A stretch of 64,000 nucleotides of DNA. It comes from Hemibagrus wyckioides. Lineage: Eukaryota > Chordata > Actinopteri > Siluriformes > Bagridae. The stretch spans positions 10,034,501-10,098,500 of the forward strand of contig NC_080727.1 in assembly GCF_019097595.1 (NCBI RefSeq), given 5' to 3'. Below are positions 26,601 through 37,254 of the stretch, in pieces (position 1 is the first letter of the stretch; the number at the start of each line of letters is the position of its first letter). A program made the position numbers and the translations under genes. The notes under the pieces are model-generated. The model ran no database searches and had not been told where the DNA came from. It worked only from the letters and a program-made list of their open reading frames with translations.

Positions 26601-27463
26601 ATCCTCTATCATCAAGGATTATAGAGCTGGCTGCAAACTGACATTTTTACCGATAATAATCATCTTCCAAAACTTTTCTCGGATTAATCTATATATAACT
26701 ATATTTGCTCCATCGATCAAGCTGAGGATTATCATGCAGGCAGTTGCCTTAAGAGCTACACCCTTCAAAAAGGTCTTTGTCTCACTGGGCAGCAAATAAG
26801 CAAAAAAGAAACCTTAGGAGGAATCATGATCAGGTCAACCATTAAAAGTTATCACCCACCACAACTTTTGGCACACTGGTCAAGTGATAGGTTTGTTCAT
26901 CATCCTTTGCTACTCTATCTGCTTGGCTGAGGGAGGTTCCCAAATTAACGGCAGCCGTCATTCTGATGCTCAGCACTAGAATACCGTCTGTGAATTACAG
27001 AACTAGACACATTAGGATATGTAATCAATCTATGAAGAAAAATATTTTTAGCTACATTACAAAATGCACTTATTTTTGTAAATAACTCCTCAAGCAGACA
27101 TTGATCTGACTGATCCATTTGGTAAAACTTTCATTAAGCTCTGGTCCAGTGAACAGAATTAACGAATTACATACACCAAGAAGAATGCACGTGACGATGC
27201 CCCTGAATTAGGCCAAAACGAATGAGCTCTGAGCGCTTTTATCTGAGAAACACACACACACACACACACGTAAACAACGAATCCTAATTATCACCATAAC
27301 TGTGCTAACATAAAGCAGTAATTTTTCATATGCCAAAACTCTCTGGAGTATTAGAGGCCATATGGAGTGCTGTAGGTGGAAAGACATGCACAGGGTCTAT
27401 GCTGGCTCTTTGCAGGTTCTGTCAGAACAGGAAAGGAAAGAAATAGATAGAGAGGGCCTGTAC
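23641..27463. other. Gene-free interval downstream of ppp1r26
   Basis: About 3.8 kb with few recognisable repeats, which is unusual in this window: only a poly(A) run at 23719-23737 and a (CA)n at about 27249-27268. The 3' UTR of ppp1r26 must lie at its right side. Minus-strand AATAAA motifs (plus TTTATT) include one at about 26189. I cannot place the true 3' end. No coding exon was recognised on either strand. Confidence 0.4.
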
Positions 27464-30400
27464 TCACTGGCTGCATTGCTGCTGTCTCCTATCTGTCTTC
27501 TCTTCACCTGATTCTACATCTGTCTCATCTATGCACCTTTCCGACTCTTCCTCCCTCCCTTCATTTCTGGTATCTTTCTGTGTATTTCTAAGCTGCAGGT
27601 GAGTGGACTTGTGAGCTGACAGAGCTACAACTGAGGGCTGATCTCTGCGCAGGTGCACCAAGCCTGCACCTGCACGTGGCTGGGATAGGGCAAGGGGTAG
27701 GGGGACACATGAAAGGTGAGAGGGGTAAGGAGGCAGGTGCCTAGATAGGTGTGCAGGGTTTGAGGATGTGTGTCTGGTGTTAGAGATCAGATTAGGTGGT
27801 TGGTCCCATTGTCCTTTCTTTTCCCAACTGTTCAGGTCAAATGAATCAGACCTGCTCTCAGCAGGACTTTCCTGGCAATCTTCCTTGGTAACCAAGAGAG
27901 TCTCTGAAGAGGAACTAAGGAAGTGTTTTCCTACTGGGGGGGGGGAGGGACACACAGTGCTGATAGCCTCTATAAGAGGAATTCTACTCCTGTTCTGCAA
28001 GCTGCTTGACAGGTCTGCTGAAGATTTTTCCCTAGCTGTACTTATACTGCAGTTATCATGCTTCATCAGAAACAGGTTCTGGTGCTGCGCTGCACCCTTG
28101 GGCTCCTGTGGATCAGTTACATTAACAACAAATGTTTCAGAATCTGTTCTGTCTGTGAACTTTCCTGTTACCTTTTGAGCCCAATCTTTGTCTGTTTCTA
28201 AGCTGATATTCCTGCACTCATGCAAAGTCCTCTCATGCAATTTATCACCAATCCTGTCGTCTTCCAAACTGCAACAGCTGGCATATGATGAAGCTGGCCC
28301 CTTAATGTTCATGGGAATGCCCTGTGTTTGCTCTTCCTGACTTGGGTCAATGCTCAGTGACGCCCTTGTAAGATCAGAAGACTTTGTCTGAAGCTCCTCT
28401 ATTTTAACATTTTTGTCTCCAAATGTAGTGAAGGCAGCTTCTTCTGCACCTCCAGCATTATCCTGCTTCTGCGTGGTCACTGATGTAGAAGACCCTTTTG
28501 CCTTCTCTGCCAAGAACCGACGGATCTCTTGCTCGATGCTGTCATCGCTGTCCACTGAGCTGCTGTCCTCATCGACATGTGTAGACTGGACTCCATGGAC
28601 TGCCGTCTTATATTCAGAGCCCTGGGCTTCCTTTGTGGAGACTTTAGGTTTCTTGCTGTTCTTCTGTGATTTCAAACATTTAGGCTTAGCACCTTTGTCC
28701 TGTCTGGATATGCTCATCAGCCCTTTGCTGCTTTTTAGAACCCCGGGTTTCATGGGCTTAGATGCAAGAACCAAATTTTGATCCTTGACAGATTTATGTT
28801 TTTTCAAGGTGTCAGTACCTGGTTGTTGGATAGGTTTATGGCTCTTTCGTGCCTTAAGTTTCATGTCCCGGACTTTTTTTTTCACTTTTTTCTTTGTCTT
28901 GAGCAAATCTTTTATTGCCGCATCAAGATCCTCATCACTGTCCAGAGAGCTACTCTTATCACTGCTGTAGTTCCTCTCCGATCCAATAAAATACTTTAAG
29001 GGACTGCTTCCAAGGCTAGAACCCTTGTTCATGGATGTGGCTCCTTCTGTAATGCTATGAAGGGGAGAGTACTGTGTAGGGTTGCTTTTCTTTACTGTAT
29101 TTGGGCTACAAGTGTGCCATGTAACAGAAGAGAACTCACTCTGGGTTAGGGGTTTGGGTTGAGGATCCTCTTTTACTGTATTACCAGCAATTCCTTGTTT
29201 ACAATTCATGCCATCTGCTTCTTTCCGTTTCCTTTTCCGTGAGAAGGACAGCCTTAGTGCTTTGTTCTGATCCTCCTCAACTTTAATGTGCTGTGGGCCT
29301 TTAGTAACTGTAGATACTCCAGGGTGGTCAGCTGCGGTTGCCTGTTCATGCAGCTTTGCTTTATGCTCCAGAAATTTACGAATCTCTTGCTCAATTCCAT
29401 CCTCACTGTCCACAGAGCTTTCATCACTCTTCTCATACTGCTGCAGTGAAACTCCAGTGGGAAGGAAAGACGCAGTCTCTGTTGTTGGGGTACTGGCCAG
29501 GTCCAAGTTGGGCTCAAATGCTGCAGGCATGACAGTTTTAGAGATGTCCAAGATGGCCTCGGCACACATCAGCTCAGCAGTGGTGTTGACTGTGAGTGTA
29601 GAATGAATTTGCCGTCCATCCTGTGGCTCTTCGGCTCTAGTGGAGCACAATGAATCCCCACTGGCCACCATACATGTAGGCAACATGCTGAAAGAGAGGC
29701 CTACAGGTTTAGGTGAAGGACACTTTATTTCTTTAGGTTCTACTGTATTTTTCTTTCTGTTCTTCTTCTTAGCTAGTTTTTTAAGAGGCTTAACACCAAT
29801 GCGATCAGCAATCAAACAGCTTTGCGTTGGGTGAATTTTGTGTTCCTTTTCCTTCTGCCTTTCCTGCTGGTAGTTCCTGATTGCCTCCTCAATGCCATCA
29901 TCACTACTAGAGTCCAGCACGTCGTTCAGATTAAAGCACCTCAAGCCTTCATGACGCTCCTTCTCTTCTTGCTGAAATTTCTGTATGGCCTCTTCAATGC
30001 CATCATCACTGCTTGAATCCATTAAATCTTCCTCTTTTATTCTGAGTGAAGCTGATGTACAATCCACTTGTGGCAAACAGGAAGATGTTCCAGAAGAAGG
30101 TGGAGCTTTTGTAGGCAAAGTTTTCTCTTTGATTGTTTTTTTCTTTTTCTTCAAGCCTACCAATGGCTGGATTCCTTTTGAACCTTTCAGTGTAGGGTTG
30201 CTAGTAGTTAGCACCTTGGTGGAATGCATGAGCTGTTTAGGTGCATCTGGCATACAATTTCCTTCCTGTTGAACTTTTGGTATCTGCATTGGGTCCTCCA
30301 CTGGCTCCCTTTTAACCTTTTGGTCCACTTTCTCCTTCAGGTACTCCTGAATGGCCTCCTCGATCCCTCGGTCCACAGAATCATCGCTATCTGAACCTTC

Positions 30401-30721
30401 AGTGGCGTCAGAGCCGAATGCACGAAGCTTACTGCTCTCTGTCGCTGCTCGGCGACAAGACTTGTGGCCACCACATGTCGGCTTGGGCAGGCTGAGGGCA
30501 GACTGGGCACTAGAGTTGACCTCATTGCTCATGTCTGAGGACTGTGTGCTGCAGAGGCTGTCGATGATCATCTGGACTTTGTGCGGGATGGGAGTTCCGC
30601 TGGATGATACAAAGTCACTGTCTGAAGCACTATCATTGAAGCAAAGTGGCAGGCTCAAGCTCTTACCGGACCTCCATTCTGAGTGAACTGCCACCACAGG
30701 AGGAACTGTTTTCAGAAACAT
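27464..30721 (-). CDS. ppp1r26: Protein phosphatase 1 regulatory subunit 26
   Basis: One uninterrupted 1085-codon frame. The start MFLKTVPPVVAVHSEW resembles the conserved N-terminus of vertebrate PPP1R26, and the single-coding-exon layout agrees with the human gene as I recall it. The family is nuclear/nucleolar and inhibits protein phosphatase 1. The protein is low-complexity, Ser- and Lys-rich. It carries six copies of an acidic-amphipathic unit, consensus DS-DDGIEEAIRxFLxEK, near residues 110-130, 235-252, 270-288, 434-455, 590-612 and 719-740, each followed by basic stretches (for example 191-200 and 610-625). A Lys/Arg cluster SRKRKRK at about 494-500 is a probable nuclear signal. The stop overlaps a good 5' splice motif, so the C-terminus could differ in a spliced form. 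The neighbour olfm1 on the same strand supports the assignment. Confidence 0.88.
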   Translation of the reverse strand: MFLKTVPPVVAVHSEWRSGKSLSLPLCFNDSASDSDFVSSSGTPIPHKVQMIIDSLCSTQSSDMSNEVNSSAQSALSLPKPTCGGHKSCRRAATESSKLRAFGSDATEGSDSDDSVDRGIEEAIQEYLKEKVDQKVKREPVEDPMQIPKVQQEGNCMPDAPKQLMHSTKVLTTSNPTLKGSKGIQPLVGLKKKKKTIKEKTLPTKAPPSSGTSSCLPQVDCTSASLRIKEEDLMDSSSDDGIEEAIQKFQQEEKERHEGLRCFNLNDVLDSSSDDGIEEAIRNYQQERQKEKEHKIHPTQSCLIADRIGVKPLKKLAKKKNRKKNTVEPKEIKCPSPKPVGLSFSMLPTCMVASGDSLCSTRAEEPQDGRQIHSTLTVNTTAELMCAEAILDISKTVMPAAFEPNLDLASTPTTETASFLPTGVSLQQYEKSDESSVDSEDGIEQEIRKFLEHKAKLHEQATAADHPGVSTVTKGPQHIKVEEDQNKALRLSFSRKRKRKEADGMNCKQGIAGNTVKEDPQPKPLTQSEFSSVTWHTCSPNTVKKSNPTQYSPLHSITEGATSMNKGSSLGSSPLKYFIGSERNYSSDKSSSLDSDEDLDAAIKDLLKTKKKVKKKVRDMKLKARKSHKPIQQPGTDTLKKHKSVKDQNLVLASKPMKPGVLKSSKGLMSISRQDKGAKPKCLKSQKNSKKPKVSTKEAQGSEYKTAVHGVQSTHVDEDSSSVDSDDSIEQEIRRFLAEKAKGSSTSVTTQKQDNAGGAEEAAFTTFGDKNVKIEELQTKSSDLTRASLSIDPSQEEQTQGIPMNIKGPASSYASCCSLEDDRIGDKLHERTLHECRNISLETDKDWAQKVTGKFTDRTDSETFVVNVTDPQEPKGAAQHQNLFLMKHDNCSISTAREKSSADLSSSLQNRSRIPLIEAISTVCPSPPPVGKHFLSSSSETLLVTKEDCQESPAESRSDSFDLNSWEKKGQWDQPPNLISNTRHTSSNPAHLSRHLPPYPSHLSCVPLPLALSQPRAGAGLVHLRRDQPSVVALSAHKSTHLQLRNTQKDTRNEGREEESERCIDETDVESGEEKTDRRQQQCSQ

Positions 30722-30785
30722 TATAGAATGAAAGAAGAGGGGGGAAGGTGGGGCCTGGGACGTCTACCTGTGACCTCGTAACATT
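30722..30785 (-). other. ppp1r26: ppp1r26 5' UTR part of the coding exon, with upstream ORF
   Basis: On the minus strand a T-rich tract ends in AG at 30787-30786, a clear 3' splice site, so the coding exon begins at 30785. Sixty-four bases of leader follow. They contain an upstream ATG at 30784-30782 with a six-codon frame (MLRGHR, stop), which could damp translation. Confidence 0.55.
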
Positions 30786-31344
30786 CTAAAAAAAAAAAAA
30801 AAAAAGGGAAAGAGAAAAAAAATGATACAATTAAAAACACATATTGATTTTCATTTGTTATAGCATTCAATGTATGGTACACAAACTCATGTGAATATAT
30901 TGATATTGTAAAATATTACTTTTGGAACATTGTCTGGTCACTAAATGCTAGATCAGAGCTTAGTATCATTTAATCACTGAGAGGTCAACAAGCCAGAACA
31001 ATCTTGTAGAGCAACACCATCTGAAAGTGTTAGCATAGCTGAATAGAATGCGTTGTCTTTTTTGTAGTAATCCATAACAAGTGGATCATTTTTAAGCTAA
31101 TGTTAGTTCAATTCCGAAATAAATCTTCTGACAGATTCTTCAATCAGGTTATAACCAAACAGCATCAGGTTGTGGCTACTCAGGTCTTTCTGAAAACAAA
31201 CAGTACATCTCTGTCACCAAAGAGGTCAATAAAATCACTTTTGGTTCAGCTACATGGACAGTTTTGTTCATGTTTTACTACATCAACAATTCCAAGTAAC
31301 ACTAGATGCAATCAGAAGCAGACATTTAGGGAAGAGATTTAGAC

Positions 31345-31830
31345 ATCAGGCATTTTGTGCCAGCTCCAGTAGACGGAGGCCAACCCTGCGAGGATCCTGA
31401 GGCATCCAGAGATGGACCAGCTCCTAATGGATTCTGTTTGGTGAAGATTTGGGTATTCAAAGCAACCCTATGTGAACTTTGAGGACGACAACAACCTCTT
31501 AATCAATACACACACTAACGTTCCACATATGCTGTATCTGCATCACAAAACTGACTGTACATGACTGCAGAAAGGACACTGCTCATAATCACACTCTCCG
31601 GTGTTTAGAAGCATTTCTAATCACACTCTCCGGTGTCACCCAAATGAGGATGGGGTTCCCTTTTGAGTCTGGTTCCATACCATCTAAGGGAGTTTTTTCC
31701 TTGCCACAGTCGCCTCAGGCTTACTCACGAGGGATGATTTTGTCGAACATCTAGGACTTTTGTACTATGTTTTTGGTTTCTCATGTTCTGTAAAGCTGTT
31801 TTGGGACAAAGAAGAAATTCTAACAACCAA
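31345..31830 (+). repeat. Dispersed fish repeat, long copy, in ppp1r26 5' intron
   Basis: Ordered motifs are ggcattttgtgccagctcca, gagatggaccagctcctaat, gtgtcacccaaatgaggatg, gttttttccttgccacagtc and cctcaggcttactcacgagg, ending near ttctgtaaagctgttttggg. It is the same family as 20005-20250 and is non-coding. Confidence 0.7.
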
Positions 31831-32029
31831 TACCTGACATGTTCAGAAGAAAAAAATAGATATTTAGATTTTCTTTTTTCCTCAAAAATATTTCTTTCAC
31901 CGAAAACTTTTTTGTTTGTTTGTTTTACATAAAATCCTTGGGTGTTAATGGGGGGGGGACGACTCATGTTAATGCATGGGCTCGTGCCAAGAACTAAGAT
32001 AACAGTGTTACGTGAAATATTAACATTAC

Positions 32030-33205
32030 AGGGAAATATCCGTCACGCGCATTGTCTATTTCCGCCGCAAATGTTTACTTTACTCTGCGCGGGTGAATCC
32101 AGCAGGTGAATCAAGTCACGTGCAGCGTTATGGCGATCAAATAATAGAAAAGTGTATTAAATACAGCAGAGGGTTAGTAAGTTAAGTGTTTGCTATTTGC
32201 ATTGCCCATTCTCACTTACCGCGGCGAATATCTGCGACGAAACGCAATCTAATCGTTTAAACCTAATTCACTCTTCACGATTATCAGACGCCAAGAGTGA
32301 AAGTTGTTTCATTTAAATAGAAAAAAATAACTCATTGATAAAATAACCTCTGAGGTTTTGCCGTCGTAGTGGCTGCGTTGTGGCTCGTGCTCACCTCTCA
32401 CGAGCCTTTAGCATACGCGGCTTCGAGCTCCAGAAAAAAAACATGCTTAAAAAATTTGCTTATTCGTTTACACGAGCTACTTTCATATCTACATCATCGC
32501 TGTTAGAAACGCGGACTACTCCTTACAAGTATTTAGTAACGTCATTATTTCATAAACACCCAGGTTTCTTTGTTTAAATTTCCCCAATTCGGTAGGCTCT
32601 AGAGCCCGAGCCTCGCACCGCGCTGTCGCCGTATCGCTAGCGGCTCAGGCTGCGCCGCTCGCCGCCCAGCAGAGCTAAGACACACCGCAGAGGAACCGGC
32701 TTCCGTTCCGCTGCCGATTGGTGCACTGATAAACGTCCACGTTTATTACCGGCTTACCTCCTTTTCCAAAAACGCTACCTGTCAGATACACAGCTACAAC
32801 ACACCCCAGACAACGTGCTAGGTCCATGATAAACGAGTAAAATAACAAACGAAGACACTAACTTCTTCACGTCCTGGCGAGGGGCGGAAGCCTCAGGACG
32901 GAAGGCTCAGCGCGGGCCTCTCTCCGCCGCGCGAGCCGGCTCATTTTCTGGACCCCCTCCCTTTGTAATCGTAAACATGAGCAAACTGAAACCGAACACG
33001 GCAAAAAAAATAAAAAATACATGAGCAAATTCGACGTGCTTACCCGGAGACTGATGGAACGCTCGCGTTCATGTGCTGGTATTGGAGTTTCGAAGAGACT
33101 TGCTGAATTATTACATAAATTCTGATTTTTTGTGTCTTCACACGGCACTGGCGCGCGCAGAAAATGCACGTTCTCGAGCCGCCGCGCTTCCTACTTACCA
33201 TGGAG
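32030..33205 (-). promoter_or_regulatory. ppp1r26: GC-rich promoter region and alternative first exons of ppp1r26
   Basis: CpG density rises sharply here against an AT-rich background, especially at 32600-32700 and 32870-32950. The minus strand has several good 5' splice motifs, at about 32219 (CCGCG|GTAAGTG), 32757 (GGAG|GTAAGC), 33046 (CCGG|GTAAGC) and 33198 (CCATG|GTAAGT). All point toward the 3' splice site at 30786. I infer a CpG-island promoter with more than one non-coding first exon. A divergent plus-strand transcript cannot be excluded. Confidence 0.55.
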
Positions 33206-33689
33206 AGCTCACTTAAAGCTACAGTATCCCTGAAAAAGCAACTCTGGGGATGGGTAAAACTCTTCATATGTGCAGAACACACAATATTTAGCAAATATTA
33301 CATAAATCCTTCTGCAAAAGTAAAATGATTTTCTTTGATTTATAAAATGATTTATAATTCTACTTCATTAAGTCAACCCCAGTATATTGTCAAGTGGACA
33401 ATACCAGGAGCTTCTTATAATTCAACATAATTTCTAAATTCCTAATTCCAAAGCCATGAAATGTTTAATGATGGACACCTGAGCGCAAAACTGACCACTG
33501 CACCACAACAGCAGTTCAAAGTAATTCTATCCACTGCAGTCCCATATCTTCATGTAGTCTTTTTATTCCTGGTTGGAATATGGAAATTATAAGTTGCGAC
33601 TTAAAATAGAATACATTATTATTATTATTGCAACTAGTGGTCAAAAATGGGAACTGTAACAAGCACCAATTATGGTCCGTAGGGACAGG
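33206..33689. other. Upstream intergenic sequence, no gene seen
   Basis: No recognisable exon or element. Confidence 0.4.
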
Positions 33690-33960
33690 AATCACGCCGC
33701 CCCATGCTTGCTTTATGAATATTTCCAGTGGTGGAGAAGCAGTGGACAGACAGTTAATGACAGGGATGTCACAGCTGGTGTCTAGCTGGAAACTACTCTG
33801 TAGCCACGAAGATCTTAATTTATAGCAAATAGTGTGACTGTACTTAGTCCCTAGTTTCTTTTTGTCGTATGTAGCTTTGTGTCTTTATGTAGCACTAAGG
33901 TCCTGGAGGAAAGCAGCAGCTGTATATGGTTGAAATGACAATAAAACGTCTAGACTAAAT
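33690..33960 (+). mobile_element. LINE 3'-tail-like fragment
   Basis: The end of this block reads gcactaaggtcctggagga followed by tgtatatggttgaaatgac and aataaaa, a layout I associate with the 3' end of fish non-LTR elements. No reverse transcriptase is left. Confidence 0.45.
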
Positions 33961-34134
33961 TTGCATAAAACAGGGATGATGTGATCAAATATTCTGGTTT
34001 TAGTAAAGACTCTGGCTGCTGCTGCACATGGGGTAGCTGAAGGAGGGGCTATCCACAATTAGTTCTAAATGAGAAAGTCTATTTTTTTTACTGTATTAAA
34101 TAAGAATCTAGGTTTATTTTGTTATCTTCTATTA

Positions 34135-34295
34135 AAATTCAAATTCAAATTTTATTCATCACATACGAAATCATATTCATCACAGTACGACATGTAGTGA
34201 AATGCTTTTTACGACTGTCCTACATGTGAAGAAAGAAAACAGTAAAAATTGTAAAGTGTGTGGACATGAAAAATAAAGGGATATAGTTTAAAAAA

Positions 34296-34369
<74 letters not shown>

Positions 34370-34720
34370 AGTAAAAATAATAATATAATATAAAAATATA
34401 AAATATATATGTAATGTAATATAGTATAATATATTGTATATATAAAAATAAAATAATATATAAATAAATAATATATATGTGTAAACTTTATAATATATAG
34501 AAAGATACAATATATACATATATGTAGATGTAAATGGACAAATTTAAATCGTATGACAATAAATAAATACAGTATGTACAGTACAGTGTGCATATATATA
34601 TATACAGTGTGCACACAAAGATGTACAGAAAGATGTACAGTGAGTGTGGTTGTCGTGTGCACAGAGTAGTGCAGAGTATGCAAAGTAGTGCAATTATTGC
34701 AATTATTGCGTGTGCGACAA
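34135..34720 (+). repeat. Dispersed repeat with long internal (TA)n tract
   Basis: The left part (aattcaaattttattcatca, then gtagtgaaatgctttttacg) matches, in reverse, 478-545. It continues through a (TA)n run at 34301-34365 and a transcript-like AT-rich tail to gtgcaattattgcaattatt at about 34690. It is non-coding; the Tyr/Ile-rich frames through it are artefacts. Confidence 0.55.
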
Positions 34721-34880
34721 TCAGCTGAGGTAGAATGTCATGTCATGGAGAAATATGCTGACCTAGCAGCAGTAGGGGACTTTCTGTAGTTTAGAAGCCT
34801 CTCTTTCCATGCAATTAGAAATAGTACTAATTTGTTTAGTCACCATTTATTTTATTTTTTTTTCCAAAACAGGGCTTTTT

Positions 34881-34936
34881 TGAGTCAGTGTTCCACAACA
34901 CTAGAATTTATTCAAATCTTGTGGAACACTGACTCA
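34881..34936. repeat. Perfect 18-bp inverted repeat, 20-bp loop
   Basis: 34881-34898 (tgagtcagtgttccacaa) is the exact reverse complement of 34919-34936. No coding context. Confidence 0.85.
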
Positions 34937-35039
34937 GACAGTGGGGATTTTCACTAAAACTGGGTACGGTATCTGATATAATTGTATGCTTGATATGGTA
35001 GGATGAACAAAGTGCATATATTATGACCAAGACTCTAAG

Positions 35040-35300
35040 AGATTGTGGGTTCAGTTGAACGGTGCTAGAGGACAGGAGGGAGTGTGCTGCAGGGTGAGGT
35101 ATGATAAGCGCCTAAAGTCGGTGGGTGCAGGACAATTTGTGGCTTTGTAGGCCAGAATTGGTGTTTTACATCTGATAAAGGCAGCTACAGAAAGCCATTG
35201 GATGAAGCATAGCACTAGGATAGTGTGGAAGAATTAGGGGAGATTAAGTGTTTGTACAATTAACATAGATCTGGATACTGATATAAAACCCATCAGCATA
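35040..35300 (+). repeat. Dispersed repeat fragment
   Basis: Contains ggctttgtaggccagaattg, gtgttttacatctgataaag and ctacagaaagccattgga, a motif chain I associate with the same large repeat group as 10164-10480. Boundaries uncertain. Confidence 0.35.
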
Positions 35301-35519
35301 GTGGTCATCATTAAAATGGAGTAAGTTTAGAATCACCAAGACTATTCCTAGATTAACTCCGTAACCAGGCTAGAAAGTCCTTGTTCATGGAAGTGACCAA
35401 GAACCCACTGACCACTCCAACAAAGGTTCTTAACAGAGAACTTGCTGGAAGGACAAATATCCCAGAAATACTCAATTAATCAGGCCTTTCTGAACTTTTG
35501 GGGCTTCTGGCAAGAAATA

Positions 35520-36110
35520 GGTAATCCTCATCAAATGGTAATGCCACCCCTATGGTGAAATATAGTTGAAATATGGTGAAATATATGGGTGCTTCTCAGT
35601 GGCAGAGGCAGGTGGTGAAAAATATTTGAAATATGGTGAAATGTAGGGCTGTTTCTCCGTGGCAGAGAAAGAGAGACTGGCCAGAATTGAGCAAAGCGTG
35701 TATGAGGCCCCTGAAGGAAACCTGCTCTAGAGTGTATGCCATGTACTGGAGTATACATTTCACCACAATAGCAGTCTGAAGCATACAGCCAAGACACACT
35801 CTTTGGTTGAGTCTTTGATTGTCCTTGTATGGCACAGCCCTCTTCCCACTAAATGTGATTGAGTTTCAGAGGATCTGCAAGGAAGTCTTGAAAAAACTGC
35901 CTAAACCCAGGTGTATAAAGAATGTAGAGACTGGAAGCTGTAATTGCTTCTATAAAGTACAGAATAAAGGGATTAAGTACTTATGCCACAGGATAGCTAC
36001 CATTCTTTTGACAGTGACTGTAAAGCTTTCTGTGATTTATGGGCTGGGACAGAACTATTTTTATAACTTTATCTGGATAATTCAAAACAGCATTTAATTT
36101 AGGAATCTAT
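35520..36110 (-). mobile_element. Degenerate Tc1-like element with tandem duplication
   Basis: The segment ending ctgcctaaacccaggtgtat, then gaagctgtaattgcttctat and ttaagtacttatg, has the layout I recall for the end of an abundant fish Tc1-like element. At 35565-35660 a unit of about 60 bp (aatatggtgaaat... to ...ggcagag) is present twice with changes. No intact transposase frame. Confidence 0.45.
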
Positions 36111-36379
36111 TACTGACCGGTGCCTCCAAATGGATAATGCAATATGTCTGGTCTGTGTCAGGGTTTACCTTCTTGACAAGCCAGAGCAGCCCTGTTACAG
36201 ATATAAAATAAATACGAAAACAAAAAAAATTTGGAAATTTGCTTCGACTTGGGTGCTTTTCTGTCCAACAAGGAAGAGAATGGTAAAGGAGATTTAAAAA
36301 AAATTGAGTCTAAAGATCACAGTTTTGGAATGACCGTTTATTGAATCTTTTGGTTGAGGGCAGCTAGTTTAATGCTACT

Positions 36380-36645
36380 GTCACAAAATGAGAGGTAATA
36401 CAAATGATTCGAGAGTGGTTTTATTAATCCACAGGCAGGGAGACAATTGACAATTACAGAATGGATGGCAAGAGTCACAAAAAGCAGAAATCAAAACAAA
36501 AATCAAAACAACAGGTAACTAGCATGGTCAAAATTGGGATAAATAAAACAGTAATATAAGACTTGGAATTCATCAGGGGCAGAATGCACAAAGTTAATGC
36601 TAAAGAAATGCTCTCTTTTACAGTGTGTGTGTGTGTGTGTGTGTG
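36380..36645. repeat. Dispersed A-rich repeat ending in (GT)n
   Basis: Starts near gagagtggttttattaatcc and aggcagggagacaattg, then an A-rich body, with (GT)n at 36622-36644. It resembles the loosely defined family at 1473 and 4395. Confidence 0.35.
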
Positions 36646-37254
36646 ATTGAAAAACTTTTGAGTTCCTCAATAGTCTGGTGATTGCGAACTTGTCAGTAGT
36701 GGTTTATTTTGGGTAGTGTAGGCAGTCTGTGGTTCTTGGTGAATTGTTCTGAAGCAGAATGTTTAATAATTCCCTAACAACTACAATTCTTTTCTTTTTT
36801 AGTGGAGGCCTTCCCCCACTCCAAGTTCTCAAAAATAATCCTAAGTCTGTTTTTTGATAGCCAGCCTAGTATTGCTGATAATTACTATGCAAAGTTCTGA
36901 GAAATCTCTGCAGCAAGAAAACAGAGATCAGATGATCAGCTGTGGTTGGTTGAGACGAAAGTGAAAGATTTTAGACACACACACCATAAGCATGTTTGGT
37001 AACCAAAGGGAACTGCATACAGTGAAAATCTGATATGCACAGTAAATTTGGTGGTGAATAATTCATACTTTGGGGATGTTTTGTGGCTGGTGGTACAAGC
37101 GGCTCTTGTGACAGTTGCTGGCAGAATGATTTCTTCTAAATAATGATATATTTCAACTCAAAACTTTGTTGCCTCTACCAGAAGATTGAGACATGGACAT
37201 TTCCTCAAATTTCCTATAGTTCAACCATATCCAACCATTCTTTCTTAAGTAGAA

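Noticed and set aside
27768..30686. Several plus-strand frames of 60-136 codons under ppp1r26
   Set aside because: They are antisense shadows of the long ppp1r26 frame, with no coding signature of their own.
32867..33294. Minus-strand frames of 84-100 codons in the GC-rich island upstream of ppp1r26
   Set aside because: Open because of GC content; no conserved motifs and they cross candidate 5' splice sites. Better read as non-coding first exons and promoter.
34220..34683. Minus-strand frames of 99 and 131 codons, Tyr/Ile rich
   Set aside because: They run through a (TA)n tract and AT-rich repeat; not protein-like.
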